Assembly (NCBI RefSeq): GCF_037893015.1
Contig: NC_133661.1
Coordinates: 190,305,147-190,369,146, forward strand
Direction: 5' to 3'
Source: Macrotis lagotis
Taxonomy: Eukaryota > Chordata > Mammalia > Peramelemorphia > Peramelidae
Length of the DNA stretch: 64,000 nucleotides
Each line of letters begins with the position of its first letter. Within the stretch, counting starts at the first letter, position 1. Under the pieces are notes generated by a model. It ran no database searches. It was not told the DNA's origin and worked only from the letters and a program-made list of their open reading frames with translations. Below are positions 44,921-57,469 of this stretch, one piece after another. The position numbers and the translations under genes are program-made.

Positions 44921-45140
44921 AGGGGCGGCTAGGTGGCCCAGTGGATAGAGCACCAGTCCTGGAGTCAGGAGTACCTGAGCTCAAATCCAGCCTCAGTCAC
45001 TTAATAATTACCTAGCTGTGTGGCCTTGGGCAACACTCAACCATATTTGCCTTACAAAAAAAAAGCTCATCCTCTGAAACACTAATGAGTAAAATTGTCA
45101 ATAGTTAATGGTCTTCTTCAAGAATGAAGGATAAACATTA
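44921..45140 (+). repeat. Marsupial SINE with the longer 3' half
   Basis: A standard short-SINE head and body to about 45060. It is followed by 'ctcatcctctgaaacactaatgag ... ggtcttcttcaagaatgaaggataaacatta', the 3' half of the longer class. It may be one long copy or two adjacent insertions. Confidence 0.75.
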
Positions 45141-45399
45141 TAATTATATCCTAGAGAAAATTCCCAAGCAAGTGTTAATGGTTTAAATGCTCAAATTTAA
45201 ACCTACCAGTGACCCTTTCAATTAACAGGGATTGCCAGGATGGTTTGTTTGGGAGCAGACTGGAGAGAGAAAGATACCAAGGAAGGCACTGAGATAAGAA
45301 AGAAGACAGAAGAGATTAGAAAAAAGAAGATCAGGAAGGCATCAAAATTTCAAAATTACATGAACTCTTAAACTCTAAATGCATAGGGTTGGGCAATAG

Positions 45400-45465
45400 T
45401 TGGGCAGCTAGGTTGCACAGTGAATAGAACACCAATCCTGTTGTCTTAAATAAATAAAATTAAAA
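45400..45465 (+). repeat. SINE 5' fragment
   Basis: Only the head (GGGCAGCTAGGTTGCACAGTG ... accaatcctg) survives. It runs directly into an A-rich tail (taaataaataaaattaaaag) with the body missing. Confidence 0.75.
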
Positions 45466-45469
45466 GAAA

Positions 45470-47040
45470 AATATATAGGGTTTCTGGTTTTGTTGCAAAC
45501 TCAGAGAAACCTATCCAGGGCCCAGACTTGTAGTGATATGTTCTGAGTGACTCCTAACTGGTTCCAATTATTAAAGAAAGGGTAGTGCAGGGGGAAATCA
45601 GGTAGACTTCGGACAAAATTGTGAATTAGATGATGTCTGTTTCATTGTTTCTCTAACTCTCATTTCATCTTTCTCCTTTCTAAACTTACCTCATCACTTC
45701 TGGGTTCTCATGCAGTGCTTACTGCATCCCTATACACTCCTAAGGACTGCCCTCTCCAGACATTGATTAAGAATTTATGGGGCTGTTGATGATGTCTCCA
45801 TTTTCAAACCTTCCTCTTTCACTTTTAAAAAGTTGATATGACTAACTGTTGCCACAGAATATTCTTTTCATATAATCTTCCATCTTACATGTTTTCACAG
45901 TAGAATATCTAGGTCCTTGAAGGCACCAATTGTTTTTCCTCTTTGTCTTTGCACGCCATGGACACCGACTGTACTTTGCTCCTGGGGAACCAGGGTGGGG
46001 GCAGGTAGAGAATTCAGACTTGTGATTTCCTCACTGTAAAAAGGTACTATTATAGAATTAAAGCTCCTCCTATAAATTCAGATCAACCACTCATCTGCCA
46101 CTCGATTTTAGAAAGATATGTAAGACCCTGAGAGCTTAAATGACTTTCCCAAGGTAATATATGTCTACTGCAGTAAAGAGGCAGTAATAACTAAGAAAAG
46201 GTGATCTCAGTTCCTTCTGATTCCAAGAATAGCCCTCTATTCACTGTCAGACATCTATTATCATTAGCACAGTAGACAATAAGTTTTTATTGAATGGTAT
46301 TAAACAATGTCTTACCACAAGGGAATTACACTATTGGAGCAATTTTATGCTCCAATATGCCCTACATGATGGAAAGAGGCCAATACTGGTGCATCAAAGA
46401 TTGAATTTCAGAGATATGAAAGTACCTCTCTCTCTCCAGACAGTCTTGAAAGTAGAGTTATGTGCCTGATGCCAAGCTGTGGGATACAATGAACTCAACT
46501 ATGAAATCTAGTTGAAGACCTAAACAGATATGTAATCAATTTATTCAGAATAACTGCTTTGGCAATAGTACATGTAACTTAGAGATAATGTAGAATGGGT
46601 CACAATATAGCAAATGGGCTCTCTCTGAGCAGAAGTGGGAAGATTTAAAAATGTTGCCTCTCCTGACTACACTCCATTCTAAGATCCTCATTCAGAGATG
46701 CCTCTTCCTTGTCCTATTCCCTATTCTTGACCTGCCATTTGGCAGAGAATTTAATCCGCAATGACTAAGCTTGGAGAAAAGCTAAAGAAGGACACAGAAA
46801 ATTACAGAGGACAGGAAAAATAAAACTTAGAAATTAATCACTTGGACTGGCCTCCTTAGGTCATCTGGAATCAGAAGGAAAAGAAAGATTTATAGTAACA
46901 TTTAAGAATGAAGGACAGGAAGTCAAAGGAGCATTTAAACTAGAAATCAAGGGGCATGTATTCTAGTCCTGACATCACTAATATCTGGTGATAGCTACTT
47001 GCAATATATATATAAAGGAAAAGACCTGAAGCAGTTAAGC
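45470..47040. other. Intergenic DNA, weak LINE-2 and MIR traces
   Basis: 'aggtccttgaaggcaccaattgtttttcctctttgtctttgc' (45910-45955) resembles a LINE-2 end, and 46060-46250 an antisense MIR. I recognise nothing else. Confidence 0.45.
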
Positions 47041-48087
47041 TTAAAAAAAATGTCTCATTCTTTTCAATAAGTCCATCAATTCTCTGTCTAGAATCAATTA
47101 TCACACCTCACTATCAGTACCCTAGACTTTTGTTTGGTCATTGTGCTGCTCAGACTTCATATGGCTTTAAAAATTATTTTTACACTGTCGTTGTTTTGGT
47201 ATAGCTATTCTCTGGATTCTGATTATTGCATTATTCACTAGCTTATACAGTTCTTCAGAATTATTCTTTTTTAATGTTGATGCTAAAGTATAAATTGGCC
47301 TTCTAATACTGCTCATTTCATTCTGCATCAGTTCATAAAAGTCTTCTGTGTCTCATTGGAATCAACTTTTTCTTCATTTCATGTGACAAAACATTTTCTA
47401 TTACAATCATATATCACCAGACTTCTGGCCAAGATGGTGGAGAGAGGACAAGGACAGTTCTAAAGTCTCCTGATCTTTCCCCATCTATGATATAAAATAA
47501 ACCTCTTAAAAGAAATTCGACCCAGAAAGAAAAGCCAGGAGAAAAAACAACTTCCTCAGGATTTATCTTGGGCAATTCCCAGTGGGTGAGACCCAGTGCA
47601 GAGGGTGGATCAGTCCCCGATCAGCCAGATTACAGGTGCTGACCCTCTGGAGCTTGCTGACAGGGCTGGGGGGAGAGTTCCAGTTCAGGAGAGCTGCAGA
47701 CACCATCCCTAAGCTCCTCTGGTCTGAGGAACCCTGAGTCCATGCCTCCATTACAGCTGAGGCCTCTTCCCAGAACAAACAATTACAGACTACTTCTGCC
47801 TCAGGCACAGCTGTGTGAGCAGAAGAACCAGCCCAGCTGACAAAAGGGAGAGGAATGACCTCAGCCCAGGCTAGAGCCCACCATTGATTGAAGGCAAAAG
47901 GATGCAATAGCTCTAACCCCTCCCTTCAGGCTAAGGAAGAAGGCCTCAATCAAGGTCACAGACCCTTCAGAGAAAGAAACCAGCACCTCCTACTGGCCAG
48001 CCAGAGAAATTGCACTCAGTAATTAAAGCCTCTAGGGATCCCAAACGCCTGTGAACCAGCCCCTCCCCAACCCAAGGTCTTAACAAA

Positions 48088-49244
48088 ATGAAGAAGGGTC
48101 CATGGAAAAGTGGATCCATAGAAAAATTCTTGGAAGGAAAAGACCCTAACTCAGAGAGACCTAGAACCTTTGAGGAGAATATGATCTGGTCTTCAGCACA
48201 GAAAGACTTCCTTAAAGAAATAAGGAAGGAGTTTAAAAATCAACTGGAAAATTTGGGAGAGACAATACCTTGCAACAAGAAAACAAATCCTTAGAAAATA
48301 CAATTTGACATATACAAAATGAGAATAAATCTTTCAGATCCTCAATTGGTCAAATGGAAAACTCTTTCAAAAGTAGAATTGACCAATTGGAAAAGGAGTT
48401 GCAAAAGGTTAATGAAGAAAACTCCTCCCTAAAAAAAAGAGTAGAGTCTACAGAAACTAATGACTTCATGAAAGAGCAAGAGCCTATCAAAAAAAAATCA
48501 AAAAAAAGAAAAAATAGAAGAAAATGTAAAATAGGGGCAGCTAGGTGGCGTAGTGGATAAAGCCTTGGGGTCAGGAGTACCTGGGTTCAAATCCGGTCTC
48601 AGACACTTAATAATTATCTAGCTGTGTGGCCTTGGGCAAGCCACTTAACCCCATTTGCTTACAAAAACCTAAAAAAAAAAAAATGTAAAATACCTCATCA
48701 GCAAAACCACTGACCTGGAGAATAGATCGAGGAGGGGCAACCTGAGAATTATTGGACTTCCTGAAAACACTGAAGAGAAAAAAAAAAAGCCTGGACTTAA
48801 TATTACAGGATCTAGTGATGGAAAATTGCCCTGATATCATGGAACCAGAGGGCAAAGTAGTTATTGAAAAAATATGTCGATCCCCTCCAGAAAAAGATCC
48901 TAAAATGAAAACACCAAGGAATGTTGTAGCCAAATTCCAGAACTATCAGATAAAAGAGAAAATCCTGCAAGCAACAATTTAAATAGCAAGGAGCCACAGT
49001 AAGAATTACACAGGACCTGGCTACATCAACATTAAAGGACTGAAGGGCCTGGAATGAGATATTTCGAAGAGCAAGGGAGCTTGGAATGCAGCCAAGAATA
49101 CACTATCCCACAAAGCTGAGCCTTCTCTTCCAGGGAAAAAGATGGACATTTGACAAAATGGAAGAATTCCAAAAATTCCTGATGAAAATACCAGAACTAA
49201 ATAGAAAATTTGGACATAAAACAGGAGGTTCAAGAGACACATGA
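48088..49244 (+). pseudogene. L1 ORF1 remnant of E3, split by a SINE
   Basis: L1 RNA-binding protein of a second subfamily. The start M-K-K-G-P-W-K-S-G-S-I-E-K-F-L at 48088 parallels the ORF1 N-terminus of E2, but with little identity. A coiled-coil stretch lies at 48354-48530 (IDQLEKELQKVNEENSSLKKR). The NLRIIGLPENTEE motif follows the SINE at about 48740-48780, and the C-terminus FGHKTGGSRDT ends at TGA 49242-49244. A TAG at 48292 and shifts around the A runs break it. Without the SINE (48534-48679) the length is about 1.0 kb, normal for ORF1. Confidence 0.85.
48534..48679 (+). repeat. Marsupial tRNA-derived SINE nested in E3 ORF1
   Basis: Sense copy with a 13-bp target-site duplication AAAATGTAAAATA at 48521-48533 and 48680-48692. 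It lacks part of the 'gcaccggccctgga' region. Confidence 0.94.
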
Positions 49245-49544
49245 AAAAAGGGGGCGGGGTGGTATAATCATATATCACAATTTGTTTAACTGTTCCATAG
49301 TTGGGAAACCACCTTAATTTTCATTTCTTTGCCACAACAAACAGTTTTGTGAGAAATATATAGAAAATATTTTCCTCCTTCTTTAATCTTTTTGGAGTAT
49401 AAGTCTAGTAGAAGTATTGCAAGGACAACTGGAAATCACCAGTTAGTGACTTATCCTGAATAATTCCAAATTGTTTTCCAGAGATTTTGTATCCATTCAT
49501 AGTTCCAACAAGAATGCATCAATGTGCCTGTTTTCCAGAGGTAT

Positions 49545-49915
49545 TATGAGGCTCAAAAAAAAAGATGCAAATTATTATTATCATTATTATTGTTATCATT
49601 TATTTTTATAATTAGCTTACAGTAAGTAGGCCTACAATCTGATAATAACTATATTTCCTTTATTAGAGTCCTTTATTTAAGAGCTCTTAATGAGCTCTGG
49701 CAAATGTTTAAAAAACAGATTAGGGAAGTGAAGGGGGTGGCAGTGTTAATGTATGCACATGTGCTTCTAGACAGTCAACAATAAATCAATAAACAATAAA
49801 ACAATAAATCAAGTCCTAACTTAGATCCACTACAGTTTCTGAAATGTAACTATTCATACTGATAATTCAACAATTGTACTCCAGTTCAAACTAGCACTAG
49901 GACACCCAAGCAGTT
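49545..49915. other. Non-L1 segment inside the antisense L1
   Basis: AT-rich sequence of unknown type. 49635-49730 matches 12555-12645. It is either an unrecognised repeat or a trace of a duplication. Confidence 0.4.
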
Positions 49916-50509
49916 TTCCCCACTGTCCCTCCAATATTTATCAATTTTCTTTTTTTTCTTGTCTTTGCCACTCTAGTGGATGTGATTTGCTTTAATTTGC
50001 ATTTCTCTAATTAGCAATGATTTGAGTTTTTTTCATATGCCTATAGATAGCCTGGGCTTCTATCTTTGAGAACTTCCTGTTCATATCCTTAGATAATGTA
50101 TCAGGGAAATGACTCATTTTCTTATAAATTTAAATCAGTTCCTTATAAATCTTGGAAATGAGGTCTTTTTCAGAGAAATTGTTAAAAGTTCCTAATTAAT
50201 TGTTCCCTTTTAATCTTTGTTTTATTGAAGTTTTGGTTAAAATGTTCTAATTTCGTGTAGTCAACATTATTTTCTGTGACCTTTATCCCTTGTTTAATCA
50301 TAATTTTTTTTCATTTTCAAAGATTTAATAGATAAGTTTTCCTTATTTCTCTAATTTGTTCATGATGTAACCTTTGATACTTGTCCTATCTTCTTAGAGC
50401 TTATTGATAACTAAATTAAGAAACTACAGGAATAAAATATATTCCATTGTCAGAGAGCAATTTACTTGTCTCTTCTAATTTTATTCTTAGAAGTATACTA
50501 ATTAAAATT

Positions 50510-51549
50510 ATTGATAATAAAACTCCATAATGAAAAGGGAAGCAGTTTATGACAAAAGAAGAGAGAGAGAACATTATTTAAAAAAACAAATTAGATTATT
50601 TTAATTACATCAAATTAAAAAGTATCACTCAAACAAAACAACTGCAACCAAGATTAAAAGAGATGTAGTAAGTTGGGAAATAATTTTTACAATCAGTGCT
50701 TCTGATAAAGGATTCATTTCTAAAATATAAAGAGAATTGCATCAAATTTAAAAGAACAAGTCATTCCCTAATTGATAAATGGTCGAAGGATATGGAAAGG
50801 TAATTCTCACACACAAAAAATCAAAGCTAGCTATATTCATATGAAAATTTGCTCATAATCATTATTGATCAGAAAAATGTAAATTAAAACATCTCTGAGG
50901 CACCAACTCACTCCTCTCAGATTGGTCAATATGACTAGAAAGGAAAATTATCAATGTTGGAGGGGATGTGGGAAAACTGGGACAATAATACATTGTTGGT
51001 GGAGTTGTGAACTGATCCAACCTTTCTAGAGAGTAATTTGGATTTATCCCAAAAGAGCAATAAAATGTGCATACCCATTGATCCAGCAATACCACTATTG
51101 GGTCTGTATCCTGAAGAGATCATAAAAAAAAAGTTAAAAACCTCGCAGGTAGAAAAATATTCATAGCAGCTCTTTTTGTAGTGGCAAAGAATTGAAAATT
51201 GAGTGGATTACCATCTACTAGGAATGGCTGAATAAATTGTAGTATATGTTTGTGATGGAACACTATTGTTCTATAAGAAATCATGAGGGACAGATTTCAG
51301 AGAAATCTGGAAAGACTTGCATGAATTCATACAGAGTGAAATGAGAGGAATCAGAAAAACATTTATATAAATCAACAACAATATGGAGTGATGAACAACC
51401 ATAAGGGAATTATTCATTTCCATAGTGCAATAATCAGAAACTATTTTAAGGGACTTGTAATAAAAAAAATATCATCCATATCCACAGAAAGAACTGTGGA
51501 GTTTAAATGAAGACCATAGCTTATTATTATCTTCAACTTTTAAAAGATA

Positions 51550-51606
<57 letters not shown>

Positions 51607-51835
51607 ATTTTTCTCTCTAATGTTTTCTTTCTGATTTTTCTTTTTCTGATTTTTCTCACATTTGATAGCGAGTTTCATTTAATGTGCTTACAAATGTAAA
51701 ATCTACTTCAGATTTGCTTTCTGTCAGGGAGAGTGGGGAGGTAAGGGAGCAAGGAAGAAAAATTGCAAAACACAAAACCTTGCAAAAATTATTGCAATAT
51801 ATATAGTTGGAAAAATAATTAAATAAAATATTTTT
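50510..51835 (+). mobile_element. 5'-truncated L1 (end of ORF2 and 3' UTR)
   Basis: 'agcagtttatgacaaaagaagag', 'cagtgcttctgataaaggattcatttc', 'gagttgtgaactgatccaacctttctagagag', 'gagtggattaccatctactaggaatggctgaataaattg', 'gatggaacactattgttctataagaaatcatgagg', then a long AT repeat and the 3' UTR. Frames are broken. Confidence 0.82.
51552..51602. repeat. (AT)n microsatellite
   Basis: About 51 bp of perfect AT in the 3' UTR of the L1 copy. Confidence 0.97.
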
Positions 51836-51916
51836 AATCCATAATGATGTAAACTCATGAGGCACTTTTATAGATGATAAAGAAAGTTTCATCCAATATC
51901 TCTCAAGAATGCATTA

Positions 51917-52082
51917 GCCTGGGATGGTTAGGTGGCACAGTGGATAAAGCACTGGCCCTGGAGTCAGGCCCTGGAGTCAGGAGTACTTGAGTTCAAATCC
52001 AGCCACAGACACTTAATAACTACCTAACTGTTTGGCCTTGGGCAAGACACTTAACCCCATTGCCATGCAAAAGACCTAAAAA
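51917..52082 (+). repeat. Marsupial tRNA-derived SINE at the left edge of block B2
   Basis: Sense copy with an internal repeat of CCCTGGAGTCAGG (51956-51980). Its A-rich end abuts the first base that can be aligned to block B1. Confidence 0.9.
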
Positions 52083-53623
52083 ATGGGTATATTACTGGAG
52101 CTATATAAAAATCAAAATGATAATGCTCATCATATAGATTTTCAGATCACATTGTGATAAGAATTAAATTCCAAAATGATCACTGGCCCACAAATTGGGA
52201 AACACTGGTCCAAATAAAGAACAAACCAAGAAAAGACACACACAAAAAAATCAAGAATTTAGATTTACAATAGAGTTCATTATTTCTTCAGAAAACCTTT
52301 ATGAAGTTATGAAGAAAATGACTACAATTTAAAATGCAAAAACAGTATTCAAAAGATTGCATATGAGTCCCTGGGAGTAGCTTCCAAATAAGAGTTTAAT
52401 GGAATGGGGGATGAGAAAAGGCAACATGGAATACTGAGAGTCAGTCAACCTCAAAGGAAAAAACACCTTGCTTCAAGTTCCATTACTAACATTTACAGTG
52501 TTAGTTGTTAATTGTTACAGAACAAGTCTCAAAGTTCTAGACAGCTCTCTTTAGTGCCAGAGAAAATAACAAATTGTTTCAGCAGGAGGGAGCTCCCTGA
52601 AGTAGTCCCTTAAACCGGTGAACTCAGATTGAATCCCTATTCCTATTCTATTCCAACTTTTTTTAAAGGGGTAAAGGCAACAAATTAGAATAAAAGGAGC
52701 ACTGGGACTGGAGCTAAGGAACCTAAATTCATATCACGGTTACTACTTATATAAACTTGGGCAAATCACTTAATCTCCCTCAGCCTCAGTTTCCACACCT
52801 GTAAATGAGGAGGTTTGGCAAGAAGGTCTCTAAGGTCCATTATTGCTCTAGATCTATGATCTAATGTGTCTAAGGGACTAATTACATGTATAAAAATAAC
52901 CTTCAGGACAATCTTGAATAATAATCAGGAAGGATAAAATAGACTCATCTAAATCTGTATATTTAGAGCTGAAAAAGAACTTAGAGCCTATCATGTCCAT
53001 CTTGATTCTGGAGAAGAACCTGAAGGAGAGAGAAAAAAGTGACGACTTAGACATTCAACTTTTATGAATCTGAGGTAGGATTAAATTTGTAGCTAGGGGA
53101 AAATTCACTAAAAAATTGGGCAAATTTTGCATTCTACTCACAGATATCCTGTCAGTTTCTGTCACATCTGCTCTCAGCACCTGAAAACTTGGTGAAATGT
53201 ATACCATTTTTGATTGATTAAAAAAAGATCATGAGCAATTATTCCATAATATTGCATTATTTTCAGATAATGTACCTTATTTTTTCTTTGTTTTATAATC
53301 TTAAAGATCCATGGAAACAAAGTGACTCACCATATGTGATGATAGCCATCAGGATTGTCTTGAATTATAACCAGGAAGAATATTATAGACTCAGAATCAG
53401 GTCTTGCTGACTCCAAGTTCAGTTCTATATCCATTGTACTACCTTGCCTTCTCAGTTGTCTTTGGAGTATAAATTCCTTTGAGAGACTTAGCTAATTGTA
53501 AACAAGAATTCTGAGATGGACTTTATCCCACCAATAATATTAAAAGACTAACTTAAATGACTTCTAACAATTGAGCAGGTACACTTATGTCTCCAATACA
53601 TATGACAGCCTCAAGTTAAGTAT

Positions 53624-54536
53624 TTAAGAAAACTTCCTGGAGCTCATGATGTTACTGAACAACTTCCTCATTGTCACCTTCACTGCTTTATTCCTGAAAG
53701 TATAGATAACAGGACTCATAAAAGGGGTGATAATTACATCAAAAATCACAAGAAATTTATCTATTGATAATGTGGGAAATGGTCATATATAGACGATAAT
53801 GCATGGACCAAAGAAGATGGAGAGAGCCTTAGCTGAACCTCCTGAAGAGTGTTTACGAACAGTAAACAGGATGAACATGTGAGAAACCATCAATATAAAG
53901 AAATTGCACATGGAGATGAAACCACTATTAGCAGTGACCAAGAACTCCATTTTATAGTTATCCATGCAGACAAGATTTCCCTAGATGAACCTAGGGAAAT
54001 CACAATTAAAAACTATCTCCTTTGTTAGGGCCACAGAATGGTAAGTTTACAACAAAAATCAATTGCATCATAGAATATAAAGCCAATAATCCAAGACACC
54101 ATCAAAAGTGAGATGCACCTTCTCAGGCTCATATTTAGGTAGTGAAGATGTTTATATATTACAATGAATCGATCACAGGTCATAATTATAAGAAGAACCA
54201 TCTCAATATCCCCCAGCAATATGACTAAAGAACATCTGGGTAAAGCAGCCATTCTGAGAGATAACTTTGCACTTTTTTGAAAAGATCAGAAATCATCTTA
54301 GGGTTTTCAACACTGCAAAAATATGTGTCAATGAAAGAGAGATTAGCCAGCAGAAAGTACATGGGTGAATGTAACCAAGTATCCCCTATTACTGTCATGA
54401 CAATAAGGAGGTTTCCCAGTATACTCGCCACATAAAACACTGAGAAGAACTGAAACAGAAGAACTTATATCTCCTGAGAACTTGCAAGTCCTAACAAAAC
54501 AAATTCATGCACCACCAGCTCGTTTGATCTATCCAT
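53624..54536 (-). pseudogene. Olfactory receptor pseudogene, class II, family 4; 'OR-3'
   Basis: Closest relative of OR-2. It can be followed from an ATG at 54536 (M-D-R-S-N-E-L-V-V-H-E-F) to the TAA at 53624, but has at least five lesions. These are a TAA in place of the Gln of QEIQ before TM1; a one-base shift after ISDLFKK near 54270; another around the GGxEM segment near 54210, which restores MVLLIIMTCDRF; a missing Thr-Ile in HYLTIMS and a further shift near 54050; and a roughly 36-bp loss that removes [12 protein letters not shown] before TM6 (near 53815), with a TGA for the Trp after IVY. The T run that is shifted in OR-2 is not a T9 run here, so that defect is specific to OR-2. No functional receptor is possible. 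Confidence 0.95.
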
Positions 54537-54570
54537 TAATGAAGCTTGCAAAGTATACTCTGGAATTTAC

Positions 54571-54572
54571 CT
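54571..54572 (-). promoter_or_regulatory. Relic 3' splice site upstream of OR-3
   Basis: TTTTTAATATTTTCTTCAG on the minus strand, at the same distance from the ATG as in OR-1 and OR-2. Confidence 0.5.
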
Positions 54573-56377
54573 GAAGAAAATATTAAAAAGAAAATAAAAT
54601 TATTGGGATCAAGAGTAAACAACTTGAGTAGATAGGGATTCAAACTTCAAAATCTTATGTTGCTTTATCATTTTGTATGACTGGATAACTATCTGCAATC
54701 ATAGCAGTTAAAACTGGAAAATACTTGAGAAAAATCTATTTCCCTCATTTTACAAATGAAAAAACTAAGACTAATTGACTTGCCTCAATTCAAACCCAAG
54801 TCTTTCTCACTCCAAGTCTAAAAGTTTATCCTCAGCATTGTCTAGCTAACATATAATGTCCCATTACAAGCATTCTTCTTTCTAATTACTTTTTGAACTG
54901 TTTCATCCATTTTACCTAAGCTGGTTTAGTCCTCATATCCAACTCTCAAAAATCTTTTCTTCTGTCTAGGCTCTCCTTTGCCTTTAGTTTCTGTTAAGTT
55001 TTTCCTGATGTACTCTTCCCTTCCCCATTCCCAATAAGGGCTCTTGGAGGACTTTTTTTAATGTTCTATTTTCCCGGATAAACTGAGATAACATTTACAA
55101 AGTACTTGGCTAAAGGCTTAAGTATTCTGCATATAATGCTAGCTTTTATCAATATTTCCATATTTATTTGCATAGATGAATCACCCCAGTAAGATATAAG
55201 CTTCCTGAGAGGAGACATCTTTCTGTTGTGCATTTTTGTCCTAGAATTTTACAGATAGGAGGCACTTGAATGTTTGTTGGTGTACTTAACTTTAGATTTT
55301 ATACTATGTCTGATTTCTTGATATTACCTGGTAGTATTTCTAACAGGACACATTTCTGAGAAACTCCAATATGCAACTTCTATGTAAGGCTGGGTTTTTA
55401 TGAATATTCCAGAGGATATCAGATACAATGTGAGAATTGGAAAATATGGGGATGACCAAATCCAATATAGGAATATATGGGAAGTGGTTTCTGGCTGCCT
55501 GAAATCTCATCAATTGCCAAATGTGTTAGTGATATTCAATTTTTCTATTTTGACTCAAGTTGTACTTATGTCTATCAAAAGCTTCAAAAAAGAGAAATCT
55601 AGAAGTGAAAGAGAATGAGATGGGAAGGGGCCATGGATGAGGTTAAGATTAAAAAAGACCAAATAGGGGATAGAGCCAAGATGGAGCCAAGAGTACAGTC
55701 TCTCTTAGGCTCTCTCTCTCCAAAATATTTTTTAAAACCTTAAAATTGTAACTCTAACTAAATTTTCAAGAGACAACCCACAGAAAGATCCAGTGAGGCA
55801 ATTCTCCATCCCAAGGTAACTTGGAAAATAGTGGGAAGGTTCCATTCCACGGGGTTGGAAGGGACAGCAGTCCACAGGAGAGAAGGAGCTTCAGCCTCCC
55901 AGAATCAGCCCCAGGGCACCTGGGAGCTCCTGTTCCTGGCAGCAGAAGCAGTTTTCTGATCTGCACCCCAGGGAGCACCAAGCACAACTTGGAAGATCAG
56001 CAGGGAGACCTCTGCCAGAACAAGCACCAAACCCAGGTCAGTCTGATCTTATGTGCAGGCTCATAGAACCACCCAGCAGGAGTGTCCAGGCAGCTGTACC
56101 CTGTGTGCTCAGCCCAGGGAAGGTAAGGAAGTGAAGGGAGACTACCAAGGTCTGTCCTCTGTCCCTGGGACAGGACTTTGGAGATTTAAACATATTCAGA
56201 CCCTGGGCTCCCCATAGAGCAGGGACCCACACACACATACACACACACACAGCCCCGGGGCAGAGGGGTGGGCTAGTGGTTATTCAGGAGAACAGTCAGA
56301 GTCTCACATACTGAGGTACTTGTGGGGACACTCAAAAAGCTCAGGAAGCACCCCAAAACCAGGCACAGGCTGGGGAA

Positions 56378-57469
56378 ATGAGTAAACAAGGAAAAAAAGC
56401 AACCTGACCATAAACAATTACTTTGGTCCCATGGAGAATCAAAATACTCAATCTGAAGATGAGAAAGTTCAAGCTTCTGCAGCTAAAGACTCCAAGAAAC
56501 ATAGAAGTTTGGCTCAGGCTATAACAAAACTCAAAAAAGATTTTGAAAATCAAGTAAGGGAGATAGAAGAAAAAGTGGGGAAAGAAATGAAAGAGATGGG
56601 GAAAAAACATGAAAATGAAGTCAGCAGCTTAGTCAAAGGAGATTCAAAAAATTGCTGAAGAAAATAACATGTTAAAAACCAGCTTAGGTAAAATGGATAA
56701 AACAGTTCAAAAAGTTATTAGAAAGAAGAATGCTTTAAAAAGTAGAATTTGGCCAGATATTTTTCATAAGAAATAAGAAAAGAGATAAGAAAGCTCTCTG
56801 AGGAAAACAAATCCTTCAGATGTAAAATGGAGCTAAAGGAAGCTGATGACTTTGTGAGAACACAAGACACAATAATTCAACACCAAAAGAATGTAAAACT
56901 AGAAGAAAATGTGAACTATGTCATTTTAAAAATGACTGATCTGGAAAACAGATTCAGGAAAGATAATTTTAAAATTATTGGGCTACCTGAAAGTCATGAT
57001 CTTGAAAAGAGCCTTGACCTCATTTTTAAAGACTTCCTACAAGAAAATTACCCTGATATCCTAGAAGCAGAGGGTAAAATAGAAATTGAGAGAATCCGCC
57101 AATCTCCCCTGAAAAGAGATTCAAAAAAACAACCCTTAGGAATGTTATAGCCAAGTTCCAGAACTCCCAAGTCAAAAAGAAAATATTACAAGCTACCAGA
57201 AGAACACAATTCAAATATCATGGAGCTGCAGTAAGGATTCTTAGCTGCAACCACATTAAGGGATCATAGGACTTGGAATATAATATTCTGGAAGGCAAAA
57301 AGGAGCTTGGAATGCAACTGGGAATCAACTACCCAGTAAAACTAAGCATATGCTTCCAAGGAAAAGATGGACTTTCAATGAAACAGGGGAATTTCAAATG
57401 TTCCTGTTGAAACAACCAGAGCCAAACAGAAAGTTTGACCTTCAAAAACAGTACTCAGGTGAAGCATAG
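56378..57469 (+). pseudogene. L1 ORF1 remnant of E4
   Basis: ATG at 56378 (M-S-K-Q-G-K-K) is followed by a TGA within nine codons. The rest of the protein can be followed with shifts: a coiled-coil region 56431-56640 (ENQVREIEEKVGKEMKEMGKKHENEVSSLVK), then LENRFRKDNFKIIGLPESHDLEKSLDLIF (56940-57030), and the C-terminus RKFDLQKQYSGEA with TAG at 57467-57469. Unlike E1 it keeps the 5' half of ORF1. Confidence 0.85.

Larger units (their letters stand above)
47418..49265 (+). mobile_element. L1-family ORF1-only insertion E3 with target-site duplication and no poly(A)
   Basis: 1848 bp between copies of a 13-bp target-site duplication AATCATATATCAC (47405-47417 and 49266-49278). It opens CAGACTTCTGGCCAAGATGGTGG, a typical L1 5' UTR start. 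A 670-bp leader and an ORF1 remnant (48088-49244) follow, and it stops 21 bp after the ORF1 stop with GGGGGCGGGGTGGTAT in place of an A tail. The ORF1 type differs from E1, E2 and E4. A SINE is inserted in ORF1. Confidence 0.88.
47090..50420 (-). mobile_element. Antisense L1 (end of ORF2 and 3' UTR), interrupted
   Basis: On the minus strand this is the 3' part of a marsupial L1. Plus-strand landmarks: 'ctgctcatttcattctgcatcag' (47310), 'cagttttgtgagaaatatatag' (49340), 'gttccaacaagaatgcatcaatgtg' (49500), 'ttaatttgcatttctctaattagc' (49995), 'ggtctttttcagagaaattg' (50163). It is interrupted by E3 (47418-49265) and by an unrelated segment about 49545-49915. Confidence 0.75.

Noticed and set aside
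47563-47907. 114-codon minus-strand frame
   Set aside because: It is antisense to the 5' leader of E3 and has no protein features beyond its composition.
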